This document shows, in pieces, positions 16,971 to 26,132 of a stretch of 52,529 nucleotides of DNA. The stretch is from Roseospira navarrensis (lineage in GTDB: Bacteria > Pseudomonadota > Alphaproteobacteria > Rhodospirillales > Rhodospirillaceae), in assembly GCF_009601025.1 (NCBI RefSeq), contig NZ_WIVE01000029.1:1-52529 (forward strand), in the 5' to 3' direction. The notes beneath the pieces are model-generated. The model saw only the letters and a program-made list of their open reading frames with translations, was not told the DNA's origin and made no database searches. The first letter of the stretch is position 1. Every line of letters begins with the position of its first letter. The translations under genes and the position numbers were made by a program.

Positions 16971-18464
16971 CTATCTCCCCTGATCCCTCGTCGGCCGGCC
17001 GGCCGTCTCGCCCGCGCCCTTCGCGGGGATGCCCTGCGCGGCGGTGTCCACGCCCAGCGCCGCCAGCAGGTCCTGCACGTGCCCGATGGCGTGCCGGGCC
17101 AGTGGCGGGCCACCGGCCTCGTTTCGGGCCGTCTCGGGCGATGCCGCGCGCCGCCGCGCGCGCGGGCGCTCGGCGGTGACCGGCACCAGGGCGGACGAGA
17201 AGCCCAGCTTGGCGGCCTCCTTCAGGCGGGCATCGGTCTGACTGACCGGGCGCAACTCGCCGGACAGGCCGATCTCGCCGAACACGACCCGGTCGGCCGG
17301 CAAGGCGGTGTCGCTGGCGGCCGAGACCAGCGCGGCGGCCACGGCCAGGTCCGCCGCCGGCTCGCCGATCCTCAGGCCCCCGGCCACGTTGAGATATACG
17401 TCATGGCCCGCCAAGGCAAGGCCGCAGCGGGCCTCCAGCACGGCCAGCACCATGGCCAGCCGGCCCGAATCCCAGCCCACCACGGCGCGCCGGGGTGAGC
17501 CGCCCGAGGCGGCGGCGACCAGGGCCTGGATCTCCACCAGCATGGGCCGGCTGCCCTCGATGCCCGCGAACACGCACGCGCCGGAGACGTTGCCGCGCCG
17601 CTCCGCGAGGAACAGGGCGGAGGGGTTGTCCACCTCCATCAGGCCGGCGTCGGTCATCTCGAAGACGCCGATCTCGTCGGTGGCGCCGAAGCGGTTCTTG
17701 ACCGCGCGCAGGATGCGATAGGGGTGGCCGCGCTCGCCCTCGAAGTACAGCACGGTATCGACCATGTGTTCCATGACGCGGGGGCCGGCCAGGGTGCCCT
17801 CCTTGGTCACGTGGCCGACCAGGAACAGGGTGAAGCCGCGCCGCTTGGCCAGCCGGATCAGTTCGTGCGCGCAGGTGCGCACCTGCCCGACCGTGCCCGG
17901 GGCCGAGTCGAGGGTGTCGGAGTACATGGTCTGGATCGAGTCGATCACCACCACGCCCGGACCGTCCGGGCCGGCGGGCGCGTCCAGGCTGGCGACGATG
18001 TCGCGCACACTGGTGGCGGCGGCGAGCGAGACCGGGGCCTCGTCGAGCCCCAGGCGGGCGGCGCGCAGGCGGACCTGCTCCACCGCCTCTTCACCCGAGA
18101 TGTAGGCCACGGGCGCCGATCCGGCCAGCGCGGCGGCGGCCTGCAGCAGCAGGGTGGACTTGCCGATGCCCGGGTCCCCGCCCACCAGCAGGGCCGAGCC
18201 GGGCACCAGCCCGCCGCCGCAGACCCGGTCCAGCTCGCCGATGCCCGTGAGGCGGCGGGGCGGCGGCCTGCCCTCGCCCTTCAGGCCGACGAAGCCCAGC
18301 CGCCGGCCGCCCTGGCCGGCGGTGATCCCCTTGGGCGCGGCCTCGCGCGGGGCCTCCTCGACGATGGTGTTCCACTCGCCGCACGACTCGCAGCGGCCGG
18401 CCCACTTGGCCGTGACGGCGCCGCAGGACTGACAGACGAAGGTGCGGGCGGGGGCTTTGGCCAT
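16971..18464 (-). CDS. radA: DNA repair protein RadA
   Basis: The 497-residue RecA-like ATPase/helicase promotes branch migration in recombinational repair. Visible in order are an N-terminal C4 zinc finger (Cys11, Cys14, Cys25, Cys28), Walker A GGDPGIGKSTLLLQ, the RadA-specific KNRFG motif (VKNRFGATDEIGVFEM), and a C-terminal Lon-protease-like domain (DVYLNVAGGLRIGEPAADLA, VVFGEIGLSGELRPV). The length is slightly above the usual ~455 because of an Arg/Ala-rich C-terminal extension. It lies 14 bp after ubiA and 4 bp before cvpA. Confidence 0.96.
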   Translation of the reverse strand: MAKAPARTFVCQSCGAVTAKWAGRCESCGEWNTIVEEAPREAAPKGITAGQGGRRLGFVGLKGEGRPPPRRLTGIGELDRVCGGGLVPGSALLVGGDPGIGKSTLLLQAAAALAGSAPVAYISGEEAVEQVRLRAARLGLDEAPVSLAAATSVRDIVASLDAPAGPDGPGVVVIDSIQTMYSDTLDSAPGTVGQVRTCAHELIRLAKRRGFTLFLVGHVTKEGTLAGPRVMEHMVDTVLYFEGERGHPYRILRAVKNRFGATDEIGVFEMTDAGLMEVDNPSALFLAERRGNVSGACVFAGIEGSRPMLVEIQALVAAASGGSPRRAVVGWDSGRLAMVLAVLEARCGLALAGHDVYLNVAGGLRIGEPAADLAVAAALVSAASDTALPADRVVFGEIGLSGELRPVSQTDARLKEAAKLGFSSALVPVTAERPRARRRAASPETARNEAGGPPLARHAIGHVQDLLAALGVDTAAQGIPAKGAGETAGRPTRDQGR

Positions 18465-18478
18465 GAGGAGCGGGCCGC

Positions 18479-19423
18479 CTAGGCGGCCCCGTCCCCGGCC
18501 AGCACGCGGCCGACGATGATGGCGGCGAACAGCAGCCAGCCCATGTGCCGGTTGGACTTGAACTTGGCCAGACAGTCACGGGTGTCGTGGATGTTCACCG
18601 TCAGCGCCTGCCACAGCAGGTGGCCCAGCGGCAGCGCCAGCAGGGCGAAGAACGCCCAGTGCAGATCGGCCAGCCAGCCGGCCAGGGCGACAAGGCCCAT
18701 GAAGCCCGCGATGAACACCAGCAGCGCGGGTTTCGTCTTCTCGCCCAGGGCCAGCGCGGCGGACTTCACGCCCACGATCAGGTCGTCTTCCTTGTCCTGG
18801 TGGGCGTAGACGGTGTCGTAATGCAGCGTCCAGAAGAAGCACCCGGCGTAGAGCGCGAAGGCGGCCGGGTCCAGCTCGCCCCGCACCCCGGCCCAGCCCA
18901 TCAGGGCGCCGTAGGTGAAGGTGATGCCCAGCCACGCCTGCGGCCAGTAGGTGATGCGCTTCATGAACGGATAGGTGAACACCAGGGGCAGCGAGGCCAG
19001 CCCGACCATGATCGCGAACGGGTTCAGCGAGACGAGAACGGCCAGCCCGATGAGGCCGAGCCCGATCAGGAACGCCAGCGCCTGCGCGCGGCTGACCGCG
19101 CCCGAGGCGATGGGCCGCGCCGCCGTGCGCGCCACCTTGGCGTCGAAATCCTTGTCCACGATGTCGTTGTAGGTGCAGCCGGCCCCCCGCATGACCACCG
19201 AGCCGATCAGGAACAGCACCAGCAGCACCGGGTCCGGAAGATAGGCGGTGGAGGCATCGGCGGCCATGGCGGTGCTCCACCAGCAGGGCCACAGCAGCAA
19301 CCACCAGCCGATGGGGCGGTCCAGCCGGATCAGCTTGGCATAGGGCAGCATCGGCGCCGGCACCAGCCGGTCCACCCAGGTTCCCACCGGCATGTCGCCG
19401 ATCAGGTCCGCGCTTTTCGCCAT
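18479..19423 (-). CDS. ubiA: 4-hydroxybenzoate octaprenyltransferase UbiA
   Basis: The 314-residue integral membrane prenyltransferase attaches the polyprenyl chain to 4-hydroxybenzoate in ubiquinone synthesis. Both Asp-rich motifs are present: GCTYNDIVDKDFD (first, NDxxDxxxD) and LHYDTVYAHQDKEDD (second). About eight hydrophobic segments separate them. The start is the ATG at 19423 (MAKSADLIGD), with GGACGAGG just upstream. The frame extends 42 codons further without conserved sequence. It heads the leftward operon and is divergent from the cco operon across a ~600-bp region. Confidence 0.93.
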   Translation of the reverse strand: MAKSADLIGDMPVGTWVDRLVPAPMLPYAKLIRLDRPIGWWLLLWPCWWSTAMAADASTAYLPDPVLLVLFLIGSVVMRGAGCTYNDIVDKDFDAKVARTAARPIASGAVSRAQALAFLIGLGLIGLAVLVSLNPFAIMVGLASLPLVFTYPFMKRITYWPQAWLGITFTYGALMGWAGVRGELDPAAFALYAGCFFWTLHYDTVYAHQDKEDDLIVGVKSAALALGEKTKPALLVFIAGFMGLVALAGWLADLHWAFFALLALPLGHLLWQALTVNIHDTRDCLAKFKSNRHMGWLLFAAIIVGRVLAGDGAA

Positions 19424-20033
19424 GACTGCCTCGTCCTTCGCCCGGTTCAGGAGCCCACCGACGGCCTGTGCCGTCGCGTGACGCTGGTATACTGCCGGGG
19501 CCCCCTCCCGCTCAAGGGTCGGACCGCCCGCCGGGCCTGTGGTGTTCACCAGGGGGGACGAGAGAAAGGCCGATTTTTGGCGGAAAATTGATTCAGATCA
19601 ATGGCCGGCCCGGCCCGGGGCGGAATAGTTTGGCCCGTTCGAATGGGCAGGTCGGTTGCCCAGGGTATCGGGAGCCGGTCACCAGAGGGATTTGGTCGGA
19701 AAATCCTCTCGGCCCGGTCCGAGTCCAGGGGGGCGACCCACCCGGACGGGGCGGCAGGGTCAGGCCGCGCGGGGCCTTGCGCCCGCGGCCGGCCATGATC
19801 GTTCGGATCGGCACGGGTTTCGGATTGACGCGCCCGCCGCGAGGACTCTCGCCCCGGCACGCCTTCCCCCGGGTCCGCCCTTTTCCGCGCCGGATCCCAC
19901 TCTTTCGGGTGGGGCCGTGCGACCCACCGCGCCGACAAAATGGCTCGGCGCACGGTGTGGTCTTCACGAACGCGCGGCATGCACGGTACTCTGGCTCCGG
20001 AACGAGCCAGGCAACGGAGATCGGGAGGCGGCA
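19424..20033. other. Divergent regulatory region between ubiA and ccoN
   Basis: There is no credible gene in these ~610 bp. The main signal is the FNR/FixK box at 19588-19601 with a TAGTTT -10 candidate at 19626-19631. Transcription starting near 19636-19638 would give ccoN a leader of about 400 nt. The leader is very GC-rich and I recognise no known riboregulator in it. Confidence 0.6.
19588..19601 (+). promoter_or_regulatory. FNR/FixK-type box upstream of ccoNOQP
   Basis: TTGATTCAGATCAA is a perfect match to TTGAT-N4-ATCAA. Its centre lies 41.5 bp before position 19636, and TAGTTT (19626-19631) sits at the expected -10 distance. This is the class II activation geometry of FNR/FnrL/FixK. 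It implies induction of the cbb3 oxidase when oxygen falls. Confidence 0.85.
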
Positions 20034-21539
20034 TTGACGCAGGCGACCATGGCACACGGCGCTGCGCAGGGCGCGCGGGCGGACGGCACCTTCTATGTCG
20101 AGGGTCCCGTCCGTCTGTTCGTCCTGGCGTCCGTATTCTGGGGCATCATCGGATTCACGGTGGGCGACGTCATCGCCTGGCAGTTGGCCTTCCCGGCGCT
20201 GAACCTGGATCTTCCGTGGACCACATTCGGCCGTCTGCGCCCGCTGCACACCTCGGCGGTGATCTTCGCGTTCGGCGGCAACGTGCTGTTCGCCACCTCG
20301 CTGTACGTGGTGCAGCGGACCTGCCGGGCGCGGCTCTACGGCGGCGACGGGCTCGGCTACATCGTGTTCTGGGGCTACCAGATCTTCATCGTGATCGCCG
20401 CGCTGGGCTACGTGACCGGCGCCACCCAGGGCAAGGAGTACGCCGAGCCCGAGTGGTACGCCGACCTGTTCCTGACGGTGGTCTGGGTGCTGTACATGGC
20501 CGCCTTCATCGGCACCATCCTGAAGCGCCGCGAGCCGCACATCTACGTCGCCAACTGGTTCTTCCTGGCGTTCATGGTGACCATCGCGCTGCTGCACCTG
20601 GGCAACAACATGGCGGTGCCGGTGGCGCTGATGGGCGGCGACTCGTGGACCAAGTCCTACGGGCTGCTCTCGGGCGTGCAGGACGCGATGACCCAGTGGT
20701 GGTACGGGCACAACGCGGTCGGCTTCTTCCTGACGGCCGGCTTCCTGGCCATCATGTACTACTTCGTGCCCAAGCAGGCAAACCGGCCGGTCTACTCCTA
20801 CCGGCTGTCGATCGTGCACTTCTGGGCGCTGATCTTCCTCTACATCTGGGCCGGTCCGCACCACCTGCATTACACCGCGCTGCCCGATTGGGCGCAGACG
20901 CTGGGCATGGTGTTCTCGGTCATGCTCTGGATGCCCTCGTGGGGCGGCATGATCAACGGCCTGATGACGCTCTCGGGGGCGTGGGACAAGCTGCGCACCG
21001 ACCCGGTGCTCCGCTTCCTGGTGGTCTCGGTGGGCTTCTACGGCATGTCCACCTTCGAGGGCCCGATGATGTCCCTGAAGGCGGTCAACTCGCTGTCGCA
21101 CTACACCGACTGGACCGTGGGCCACGTGCATTCGGGCGCTTTGGGCTGGGTCGCCTTCATCTCGTTCGGCGCGCTGTACTTCATGGTTCCGGCCCTGTGG
21201 AAGCGCAAGTCGCTGTACTCGCTGAAGCTGGTGTCGCTGCACTTCTGGATCGCGACCCTGGGCATCGTGCTGTACATCACCGCGATGTGGGTCTCGGGCA
21301 TCATGCAGGGCCTGATGTGGCGGGCGTACGACGACCTGGGCTTCCTGCAGTACTCGTTCATCGAGTCCGTCGAGGCCATGCACCCCTACTACATCATCCG
21401 CGCCACCGGCGGCGTGCTGTTCATCATCGGGGCGCTCATCATGGCCTACAACTTCTACCGCACCATCAAGGGTGACGTGGCCGAGGGCGCGCAGGACAGC
21501 GTGCCGGCGACCGGCGCCGCCGTCGGCGCGCAGGGCTAG
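20034..21539 (+). CDS. ccoN: Cytochrome cbb3 oxidase subunit I CcoN
   Basis: The 501-residue catalytic heme-copper subunit of the high-affinity cbb3 oxidase has about 12 membrane helices. It shows [15 protein letters not shown] (low-spin heme His), [19 protein letters not shown], and [15 protein letters not shown], which holds the CuB-region histidine pair. Near the end is [15 protein letters not shown] with further heme ligands. Start choice: a TTG at 20034 lies 6 bp after GGGAGG, whereas the ATG at 20049 has a weaker ribosome-binding site and gives 496 residues. ccoO follows after 14 bp. Confidence 0.93.
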   Translation: MTQATMAHGAAQGARADGTFYVEGPVRLFVLASVFWGIIGFTVGDVIAWQLAFPALNLDLPWTTFGRLRPLHTSAVIFAFGGNVLFATSLYVVQRTCRARLYGGDGLGYIVFWGYQIFIVIAALGYVTGATQGKEYAEPEWYADLFLTVVWVLYMAAFIGTILKRREPHIYVANWFFLAFMVTIALLHLGNNMAVPVALMGGDSWTKSYGLLSGVQDAMTQWWYGHNAVGFFLTAGFLAIMYYFVPKQANRPVYSYRLSIVHFWALIFLYIWAGPHHLHYTALPDWAQTLGMVFSVMLWMPSWGGMINGLMTLSGAWDKLRTDPVLRFLVVSVGFYGMSTFEGPMMSLKAVNSLSHYTDWTVGHVHSGALGWVAFISFGALYFMVPALWKRKSLYSLKLVSLHFWIATLGIVLYITAMWVSGIMQGLMWRAYDDLGFLQYSFIESVEAMHPYYIIRATGGVLFIIGALIMAYNFYRTIKGDVAEGAQDSVPATGAAVGAQG

Positions 21540-21553
21540 GGGAGGACGGATCG

Positions 21554-22348
21554 GTGAGCCTCATCAAGCATCACAAACTGCTCGAAACCAACGTCTTCCT
21601 GCTGGTGCTCGGCATCTTCGTGACGGTCGCGGTCGGCGGTCTGGTGGAGATCGTGCCCCTGTTCTCGATCAAGTCCACGATCGAGAACGTGCAGGGGGTG
21701 CGGCCCTACACCCCGCTGGAGCTGGCGGGCCGCGACATCTATGTGCGCGAGGGCTGCTACAACTGCCACAGCCAGATGGTGCGGCCCTTCCGCGACGAGA
21801 TCGAGCGCTACGGGCACTACTCGCTGGCGGCCGAAAGCAAGTTCGACCACCCGTTCCAGTGGGGCTCGAAGCGCACTGGGCCCGATCTGGCGCGGGTCGG
21901 CGGCAAGTACTCCAATGAATGGCATGTGCGCCACCTGATCGACCCGCGCTCCGTGGTGCCGGAATCGATCATGCCGGGCTATCCCCATCTGGCCGCGCGG
22001 CCGCTGGACTACGCCACCATCGACGCGCACATGAAGACGCTGGATCTGGTCGGCCGGGGCGAGACCTACACCCCGATCGACGGCGCCATCGAAAACGCCG
22101 TCGCCGACCTGGAGGCCCAGGCCACCCCGGATGCCGACACCGAAGCCCTGGTGGCCCGCTACTCGGACTTCGCCTACGGCCCCGACCGGGCCGAGGATCA
22201 GGTCACGACCATGGCGCTGGGCGACCTGGACGGAAATCCCGACGTCATCACGGAGATGGACGCGATGGTGGCCTATCTGCAGGTCCTGGGCACGATGGTG
22301 GACTTCACCGACGTGGACGAGACCCGCAAGGCAGACTGGATTCGCTAG
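21554..22348 (+). CDS. ccoO: Cytochrome cbb3 oxidase subunit II CcoO (mono-heme c)
   Basis: The 264-residue membrane-anchored cytochrome c carries electrons to CcoN. One N-terminal membrane anchor ([21 protein letters not shown]) is followed by [20 protein letters not shown] with the CxxCH heme site. Then come [20 protein letters not shown] and IMPGYPHLA with the axial Met. The start is GTG, supported by GGAGGA 8 bp upstream. It is slightly longer than typical CcoO, with an acidic stretch (~180-220) before the end. Confidence 0.93.
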   Translation: MSLIKHHKLLETNVFLLVLGIFVTVAVGGLVEIVPLFSIKSTIENVQGVRPYTPLELAGRDIYVREGCYNCHSQMVRPFRDEIERYGHYSLAAESKFDHPFQWGSKRTGPDLARVGGKYSNEWHVRHLIDPRSVVPESIMPGYPHLAARPLDYATIDAHMKTLDLVGRGETYTPIDGAIENAVADLEAQATPDADTEALVARYSDFAYGPDRAEDQVTTMALGDLDGNPDVITEMDAMVAYLQVLGTMVDFTDVDETRKADWIR

Positions 22349-22375
22349 GGGCGCCCGCCCCGTCTGGAGGTACCG

Positions 22376-22564
22376 ATGGACTCCCTGGACCAGCTTTCGG
22401 ACTTTCTCCGGCAGTTCTGGGGCCTGTGGTTGATGCTGCTGTTTCTCGGCATCGTCTGGTGGGCCTACCGGCCCAAGAACAAGGATCGGTTCAAGGACGA
22501 CGCCATGATCCCGCTTCGGGATGACGAGACGGTGGAGGAGAATGACAATGGCCGATCATCCTGA
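22376..22564 (+). CDS. ccoQ: Cytochrome cbb3 oxidase subunit IV CcoQ
   Basis: The 62-residue small subunit has one membrane helix (FWGLWLMLLFLGIVWWAYRP) followed by the conserved basic-acidic tail KNKDRFKDDAMIPL. CcoQ stabilises the complex. A GGAGG lies 8 bp before the ATG. It overlaps ccoP by 17 bp. Confidence 0.9.
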   Translation: MDSLDQLSDFLRQFWGLWLMLLFLGIVWWAYRPKNKDRFKDDAMIPLRDDETVEENDNGRSS

Positions 22565-23411
22565 ACGCGACGAGATCACCGGACGCTACACCACCGGCCA
22601 CGAGTGGGACGGCATCAAGGAACTCAACACCCCGCTGCCCAAATGGTGGGTCTGGGTGTTCTACATCACGATCGGGTGGTCGGTGCTGTACACCATCGCC
22701 TATCCGTCCTGGCCGGCCATGGCCGGGTTCTTCAACGGGGCGCTGGGCTGGAACGCCCGCTCCGCGCTGGAAGAGAACCTCGCAGAGGCCCGCGAGTCCC
22801 GCTCGGAGTGGCTGACCCAGATCGCGGCCAAGGAGGTGCCGGCCATCCTGGAGGACAACACCCTGCGCAGCTACGCCATGCGCGGCGGCGAGGTGCTGTT
22901 CAAGGAAAACTGCGCGCCCTGCCACCAGACCGGCGGGGCCGGGGCTCACGGCTATCCCACCCTGGCGGATGACGAGTGGATCTGGGGCGGCACGCCCGAC
23001 GCCATCCTGACCACCATCCGCTACGGCATTCGCGACCAGGACAACGACGACACCCGGGTCAACTACATGCCGGCCTTCGGCGACGACTGGTTCACGGACG
23101 AGGAGATCGAGGCCGTCGCCGGCTACGTCTACGCCCTGTCGCATGGCGAGGCGCCGGCGGAAGGTCCGGGCCAGACGCTGTTCTCGCAGCAGTGCGTGGC
23201 GTGTCATGGGCCGGATGGCGGCGGCGTGCCGATGCTGGGCGGCCCGCCTCTGAACAACCGCATCTTCCTGTACGGTGGCGAACAGGACGACATCGCGGCC
23301 CAGGTGCGCAACCCGACGCACGGCGTCATGCCGCCGTGGGAGAACCGCCTGTCCGACGAGGAGATCAAGCAGCTTGCGGTCTACGTCCACTCGCTGGGCG
23401 GTGGCGAGTAG
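22548..23411 (+). CDS. ccoP: Cytochrome cbb3 oxidase subunit III CcoP (di-heme c)
   Basis: The 287-residue subunit has the N-terminal HEWDGIKELNTPLPKWW motif, one membrane helix (VWVFYITIGWSVLYTIAY), then two cytochrome c domains with CAPCH and CVACH heme sites and downstream Met ligands. The ATG at 22548 is favoured by GGAGGAG 7 bp upstream. The operon is complete as NOQP. The assembly genes ccoGHIS do not follow, so they must lie elsewhere. Confidence 0.94.
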   Translation: MADHPERDEITGRYTTGHEWDGIKELNTPLPKWWVWVFYITIGWSVLYTIAYPSWPAMAGFFNGALGWNARSALEENLAEARESRSEWLTQIAAKEVPAILEDNTLRSYAMRGGEVLFKENCAPCHQTGGAGAHGYPTLADDEWIWGGTPDAILTTIRYGIRDQDNDDTRVNYMPAFGDDWFTDEEIEAVAGYVYALSHGEAPAEGPGQTLFSQQCVACHGPDGGGVPMLGGPPLNNRIFLYGGEQDDIAAQVRNPTHGVMPPWENRLSDEEIKQLAVYVHSLGGGE

Positions 23412-23440
23412 GGACCTCATCCCGTCGACCCCGACGACCC

Positions 23441-23465
23441 GGGGGGCAGGCCTGGCCTGCCCCCC
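23441..23465 (+). terminator. Stem-loop after ccoP (possible transcript end)
   Basis: A perfect 11-bp stem (arms GGGGGGCAGGC and GCCTGCCCCCC, loop CTG) sits 29 bp after the ccoP stop. There is no U tract, so it may act with Rho or protect the 3' end. Confidence 0.6.
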
Positions 23466-23528
23466 GATCGCGTCAAGGGACAGGGCTCGGAATCCAGATG
23501 ACAGGGGTGTCATGGTTCGTGCCCCATC

Positions 23529-23685
23529 ACGAGATTCCTCGCGCCCTTAGGGCGCTCAGGATGACACTGTCTATTAAAAGTGTGTCATCCTGAAGGAGTG
23601 AAGCGACCGAAGGTCCTCGTGAGGCGGGTTTGACCCCATCAGTGTCACAGCACGGTCATCCGGGTTCGGAGCCCTGCGTCAAGGG
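23529..23685. repeat. Repeat family S, inverted pair (copy 2 plus reversed half)
   Basis: The right part (23584-23685) repeats 219-318. The left part (23529-23567) carries the same core reversed (CACGAGATTCCTCG ... CTCAGGATGACAC). AGGATGACAC and GTGTCATCCT face each other across a short AT-rich spacer and can form a long hairpin. No gene is seen in the stretch 23412-23689. Confidence 0.65.
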
Positions 23686-23689
23686 ACCG

Positions 23690-24334
23690 CTACTTGATGA
23701 TGCCCTTGTAGTTGCCGTAGTTGTAGGTGGCGGCCACGATCAGCCCCCCACCCTTGCCGAAGCCGAAGCCCCAGCCGACCCATTGGCCGACCTTCGGCCA
23801 CTGGCCTTCCCAAAAAAACGAGACCTGACCATAGACTCCGGGCCCGCCGCCGACGGTGATCTCGTAGCAGTTGCCCCCGAGCACCGTGGGTGGGCGCCAG
23901 TAGCAGGCGAAATCCACCCCGCCGCCAATCCCGGCCCCGGCAACGGCGCCACCGCCGACAGAGTAGAACACCCCGAAGTAGGGCGAGACGCTGGCGCCGA
24001 AGAACCCGGCCGCCGCCTGCGCCCCGATTCCGATCCCGCCCGATCCGCCCAGGCCCAGCGTGAAGGTATGGCCCTGGGACATCGGCACCATGGGCGCCAG
24101 ATATTGCGGCGGGTTCACCACGGTCACCTTGGCCGGCCCGCCGGTCTGAGCGTAGGCCAGCACGGCCTTTTCGTATTCCTTGGCGCCCGGCCTGTTGACG
24201 TACGCCTCGATGGCCTTTGTGGTCATGAACCCCGGCTTGTCGAGCCGGGCCGGCGGCATCGGCCGCGCGCCCACAATCTGCCCATTGGCCAGACGCGACA
24301 GGTCCAGCCGCACCTCGAAAACATCCTGCCCCAT
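23690..24334 (-). CDS. Glycine-rich hypothetical protein
   Basis: I do not recognise this 214-residue protein. Residues ~1-90 look like an ordinary mixed fold (MGQDVFEVRLDLSRLANG, then KAIEAYVNRPGAKEYEKAVLAY). From ~95 on it is dominated by Gly alternating with hydrophobic and aromatic residues (LGLGGSGGIGIGAQAAAGFFG, VGGGAVAGAGIGGGVDF, GWGFGFGKGGG), suggesting beta structure. Two Cys (FACYW and GNCYE) could form a disulfide. No signal peptide or clear membrane helix is visible. A run of seven G lies just before the ATG as a possible ribosome-binding site. It is an orphan, bounded by repeat family S on one side and a composite palindromic repeat on the other, which hints at insertion. It could be a surface or pore-like protein, but that is only a guess. 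Confidence 0.6.
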   Translation of the reverse strand: MGQDVFEVRLDLSRLANGQIVGARPMPPARLDKPGFMTTKAIEAYVNRPGAKEYEKAVLAYAQTGGPAKVTVVNPPQYLAPMVPMSQGHTFTLGLGGSGGIGIGAQAAAGFFGASVSPYFGVFYSVGGGAVAGAGIGGGVDFACYWRPPTVLGGNCYEITVGGGPGVYGQVSFFWEGQWPKVGQWVGWGFGFGKGGGLIVAATYNYGNYKGIIK

Positions 24335-24752
24335 ACGGACCCCCCCCGTTCATGGACCGCCGGTCTTCCCGCGCGGCCCGCTGCCCACCGATCCCGGCCC
24401 CCGCCAGCATCGCCCCGACATGGGCACGCGGGTGCCCATGAAACCGGCCGACGGAAAGGTTCATCCTTTGCGTCGGCCGGCCGGCCCGACTGGGCCGGCG
24501 CCGCGAAGCGGCGGAGGCGATGAAGCGGACGCGTCCGGTTCATCGCCGATCAGAATGACGCCAGGATATCTACAGGCGCCGCATTGATCGCCCCGATAGA
24601 TGTTGCGGTCTCATCTCTTATGGGTGCGGCGGGCCGCCGATGCGCAAACGGCGCGGGCGCTGGCCCCTCCGACCAAGCCTCCCGGTGGAAATCCACGCCC
24701 GGGCGCGTCATGATCCGCGCCCGCGTCCGCTCCCTCTGACCCGGCCCGCCGT
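24335..24752. other. Intergenic region holding a composite repeat
   Basis: The ~420 bp between the glycine-rich gene and the exonuclease III gene contain the composite repeat at 24446-24547 and otherwise nothing I can support. Short reading frames here translate the repeat itself. Confidence 0.5.
24446..24547 (-). repeat. Composite palindromic repeat, modules C-B-D-A
   Basis: Four abutting or nearly abutting hairpins. C (24446-24478) has arms GGCCGACG/CGTCGGCC plus AAAGG/CCTTT. B (24481-24498) has CCGGCCC/GGGCCGG. D (24499-24515) has CGCCGC/GCGGCG. A (24516-24547) is the 32-bp palindrome. On the minus strand the order A-D-B is identical, with the same module lengths, to 52193-52259. Confidence 0.85.
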
Positions 24753-25571
24753 GTGACCCTCGTCCGCCTCGCCACCTGGAACGTCAATTCGGTTCGCCGC
24801 CGTCTGCCCCAGCTCTTGCGCCTGCTGGAGGAGACGGCGCCCGACGTGCTGTGCCTGCAGGAGATCAAGGTTCGCGACGCCCTGTTCCCGGCCGAGGAAA
24901 TCGCGGCCATGGGCTATCCCCATCAGGCGGTCTATGGGCGGCCCGGATACAACGGCGTCGCCATCCTGTCGCGGCACCCGTTGGACGGCATCCGCCGCCA
25001 GGACGTCCGGGGCCAGCCGGACGCCCGGCTGATCCTGGCCCAGGTACCGGCGCTGGATCTGGACATCCACTGCCTGTACGTGCCGGCGGGCGGCGACGTG
25101 CCGGACCCCGAGGCCAACCCGCGCTTCGCCGACAAGCTGGCGTTCCTGGACGATCTGGCGGAGTGGTACGCGGGCTGGTTCGGCCGTCTGGACCGCATCG
25201 TGCTGTGCGGCGACTTCAATGTGGCCCCGCTGGAGCGCGACGTCTGGGACCACAAGCGGCTGTCCCGCGTGGTGACCCATACTCCGGTGGAGATCGAGCG
25301 GCTGGGCCGGCTGCGCTCCAGCCTGTTGTGGGTGGATGCGGTGCGCGCCCAGGTGCCCGACGATCAGCCGGTGTTCACGTGGTGGAGCTACCGCGCCGGC
25401 GACTGGCGCGCGGCCAACAAGGGCCGCCGCCTGGATCACGTGTGGGTGACGCCGCCGCTCGGCCCGGCGCTGGCGGGATGGGAGGTGCTGCACGAGGCCC
25501 GGGACTGGCTGCCGCCCTCGGACCATGCGCCCCTGATGGTCACGCTCGACCTGTCGCGGGCGGGGGCGTGA
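24753..25571 (+). CDS. xthA: Exodeoxyribonuclease III family protein (AP endonuclease)
   Basis: The 272-residue DNase I-fold enzyme cleaves DNA at abasic sites and degrades 3' ends in base excision repair. The motifs are ATWNVNSVR (start), VLCLQEIKV with the metal-binding Glu, YNGVAILSR, CGDFNVAP with the catalytic Asp/Asn, RLDHVWV, and SDHAPL with the catalytic His. It starts with GTG only a few residues before the fold, as usual for the family. Composite repeats flank it on both sides (24446-24547 and 25576-25628). It appears monocistronic. Confidence 0.92.
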   Translation: MTLVRLATWNVNSVRRRLPQLLRLLEETAPDVLCLQEIKVRDALFPAEEIAAMGYPHQAVYGRPGYNGVAILSRHPLDGIRRQDVRGQPDARLILAQVPALDLDIHCLYVPAGGDVPDPEANPRFADKLAFLDDLAEWYAGWFGRLDRIVLCGDFNVAPLERDVWDHKRLSRVVTHTPVEIERLGRLRSSLLWVDAVRAQVPDDQPVFTWWSYRAGDWRAANKGRRLDHVWVTPPLGPALAGWEVLHEARDWLPPSDHAPLMVTLDLSRAGA

Positions 25572-25575
25572 GATC

Positions 25576-25628
25576 GGCCGACGGAAAGGTTCATCCTTTT
25601 CGTCGGCCGACCGGCCCGACTGGGCCGG
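25576..25628 (+). repeat. Composite palindromic repeat, modules C-B
   Basis: C (25576-25608) and B (25611-25628) are nearly identical to 24446-24498, starting 5 bp after the exonuclease III stop. Modules D and A are missing. The remaining DNA up to 25815 holds further short G/C palindromes but no gene. Confidence 0.8.
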
Positions 25629-25815
25629 CGCCCTCGGCGCCGCACCGCGGCGCCGTTCTACAGATGGCCGCACTTGGGCGGCCGGGGCGGCGGAGCCGCG
25701 CGCCCCAAGGGGGCGCTGCGGCGATAAAAATAAAGACTCATCCTGACAGGTCGCCGGGGCGACCCCGCGTCGCAGGAGTGATCCTCATCATCGCGGGGTA
25801 TGAGACCGGCCGGGT

Positions 25816-26067
25816 TCAGTCCTCCCGCGTCGTGTCGGCATCCCTCAGCGCGTCGGCCATGGCGTCGGGGTCGGCGGGCTCGTGCCCGGGCACCACGTAG
25901 CCGCCCCCCAGCCAGCGCGACAGATCCACGTCGGCGCAGCGCTTGGAGCAGAACGGCCGGTAGCGCGCCGTCGTCGCCTTGCCGCAGACGGGGCAGGCCG
26001 CCGCCGTCAGGCGGGCCGCAACCGTCTTGGCGGACGCGCCCGCATCGTCGGAGTCGTTCGAGGGCAT
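25816..26067 (-). CDS. yacG: DNA gyrase inhibitor YacG
   Basis: The 83-residue zinc protein binds GyrB and blocks DNA binding by gyrase in E. coli. The Cys4 site is ACPVCGKATTARYRPFCSKRC (CxxC, 15 residues, CxxxC), followed by the diagnostic DVDLSRWLGGGY. The ATG at 26067 has GAAGG 9 bp upstream. An ATG 3 codons earlier is possible but too close to that site. It lies 65 bp downstream of the ABC-transporter operon and may be read from it. The usual maf or rng partners are absent. Confidence 0.9.
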   Translation of the reverse strand: MPSNDSDDAGASAKTVAARLTAAACPVCGKATTARYRPFCSKRCADVDLSRWLGGGYVVPGHEPADPDAMADALRDADTTRED

Positions 26068-26132
26068 GGCCGCCATCCTTCGCACCGTGAGAGGAACTCC
26101 TCCCCTTCCCCTAGGCAACACGGGGGACGGGA

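Noticed and set aside
19468-20037. A 189-codon frame before ccoN
   Set aside because: It starts inside the ubiA upstream region, covers the FNR box and promoter, and has no domain or ribosome-binding site.
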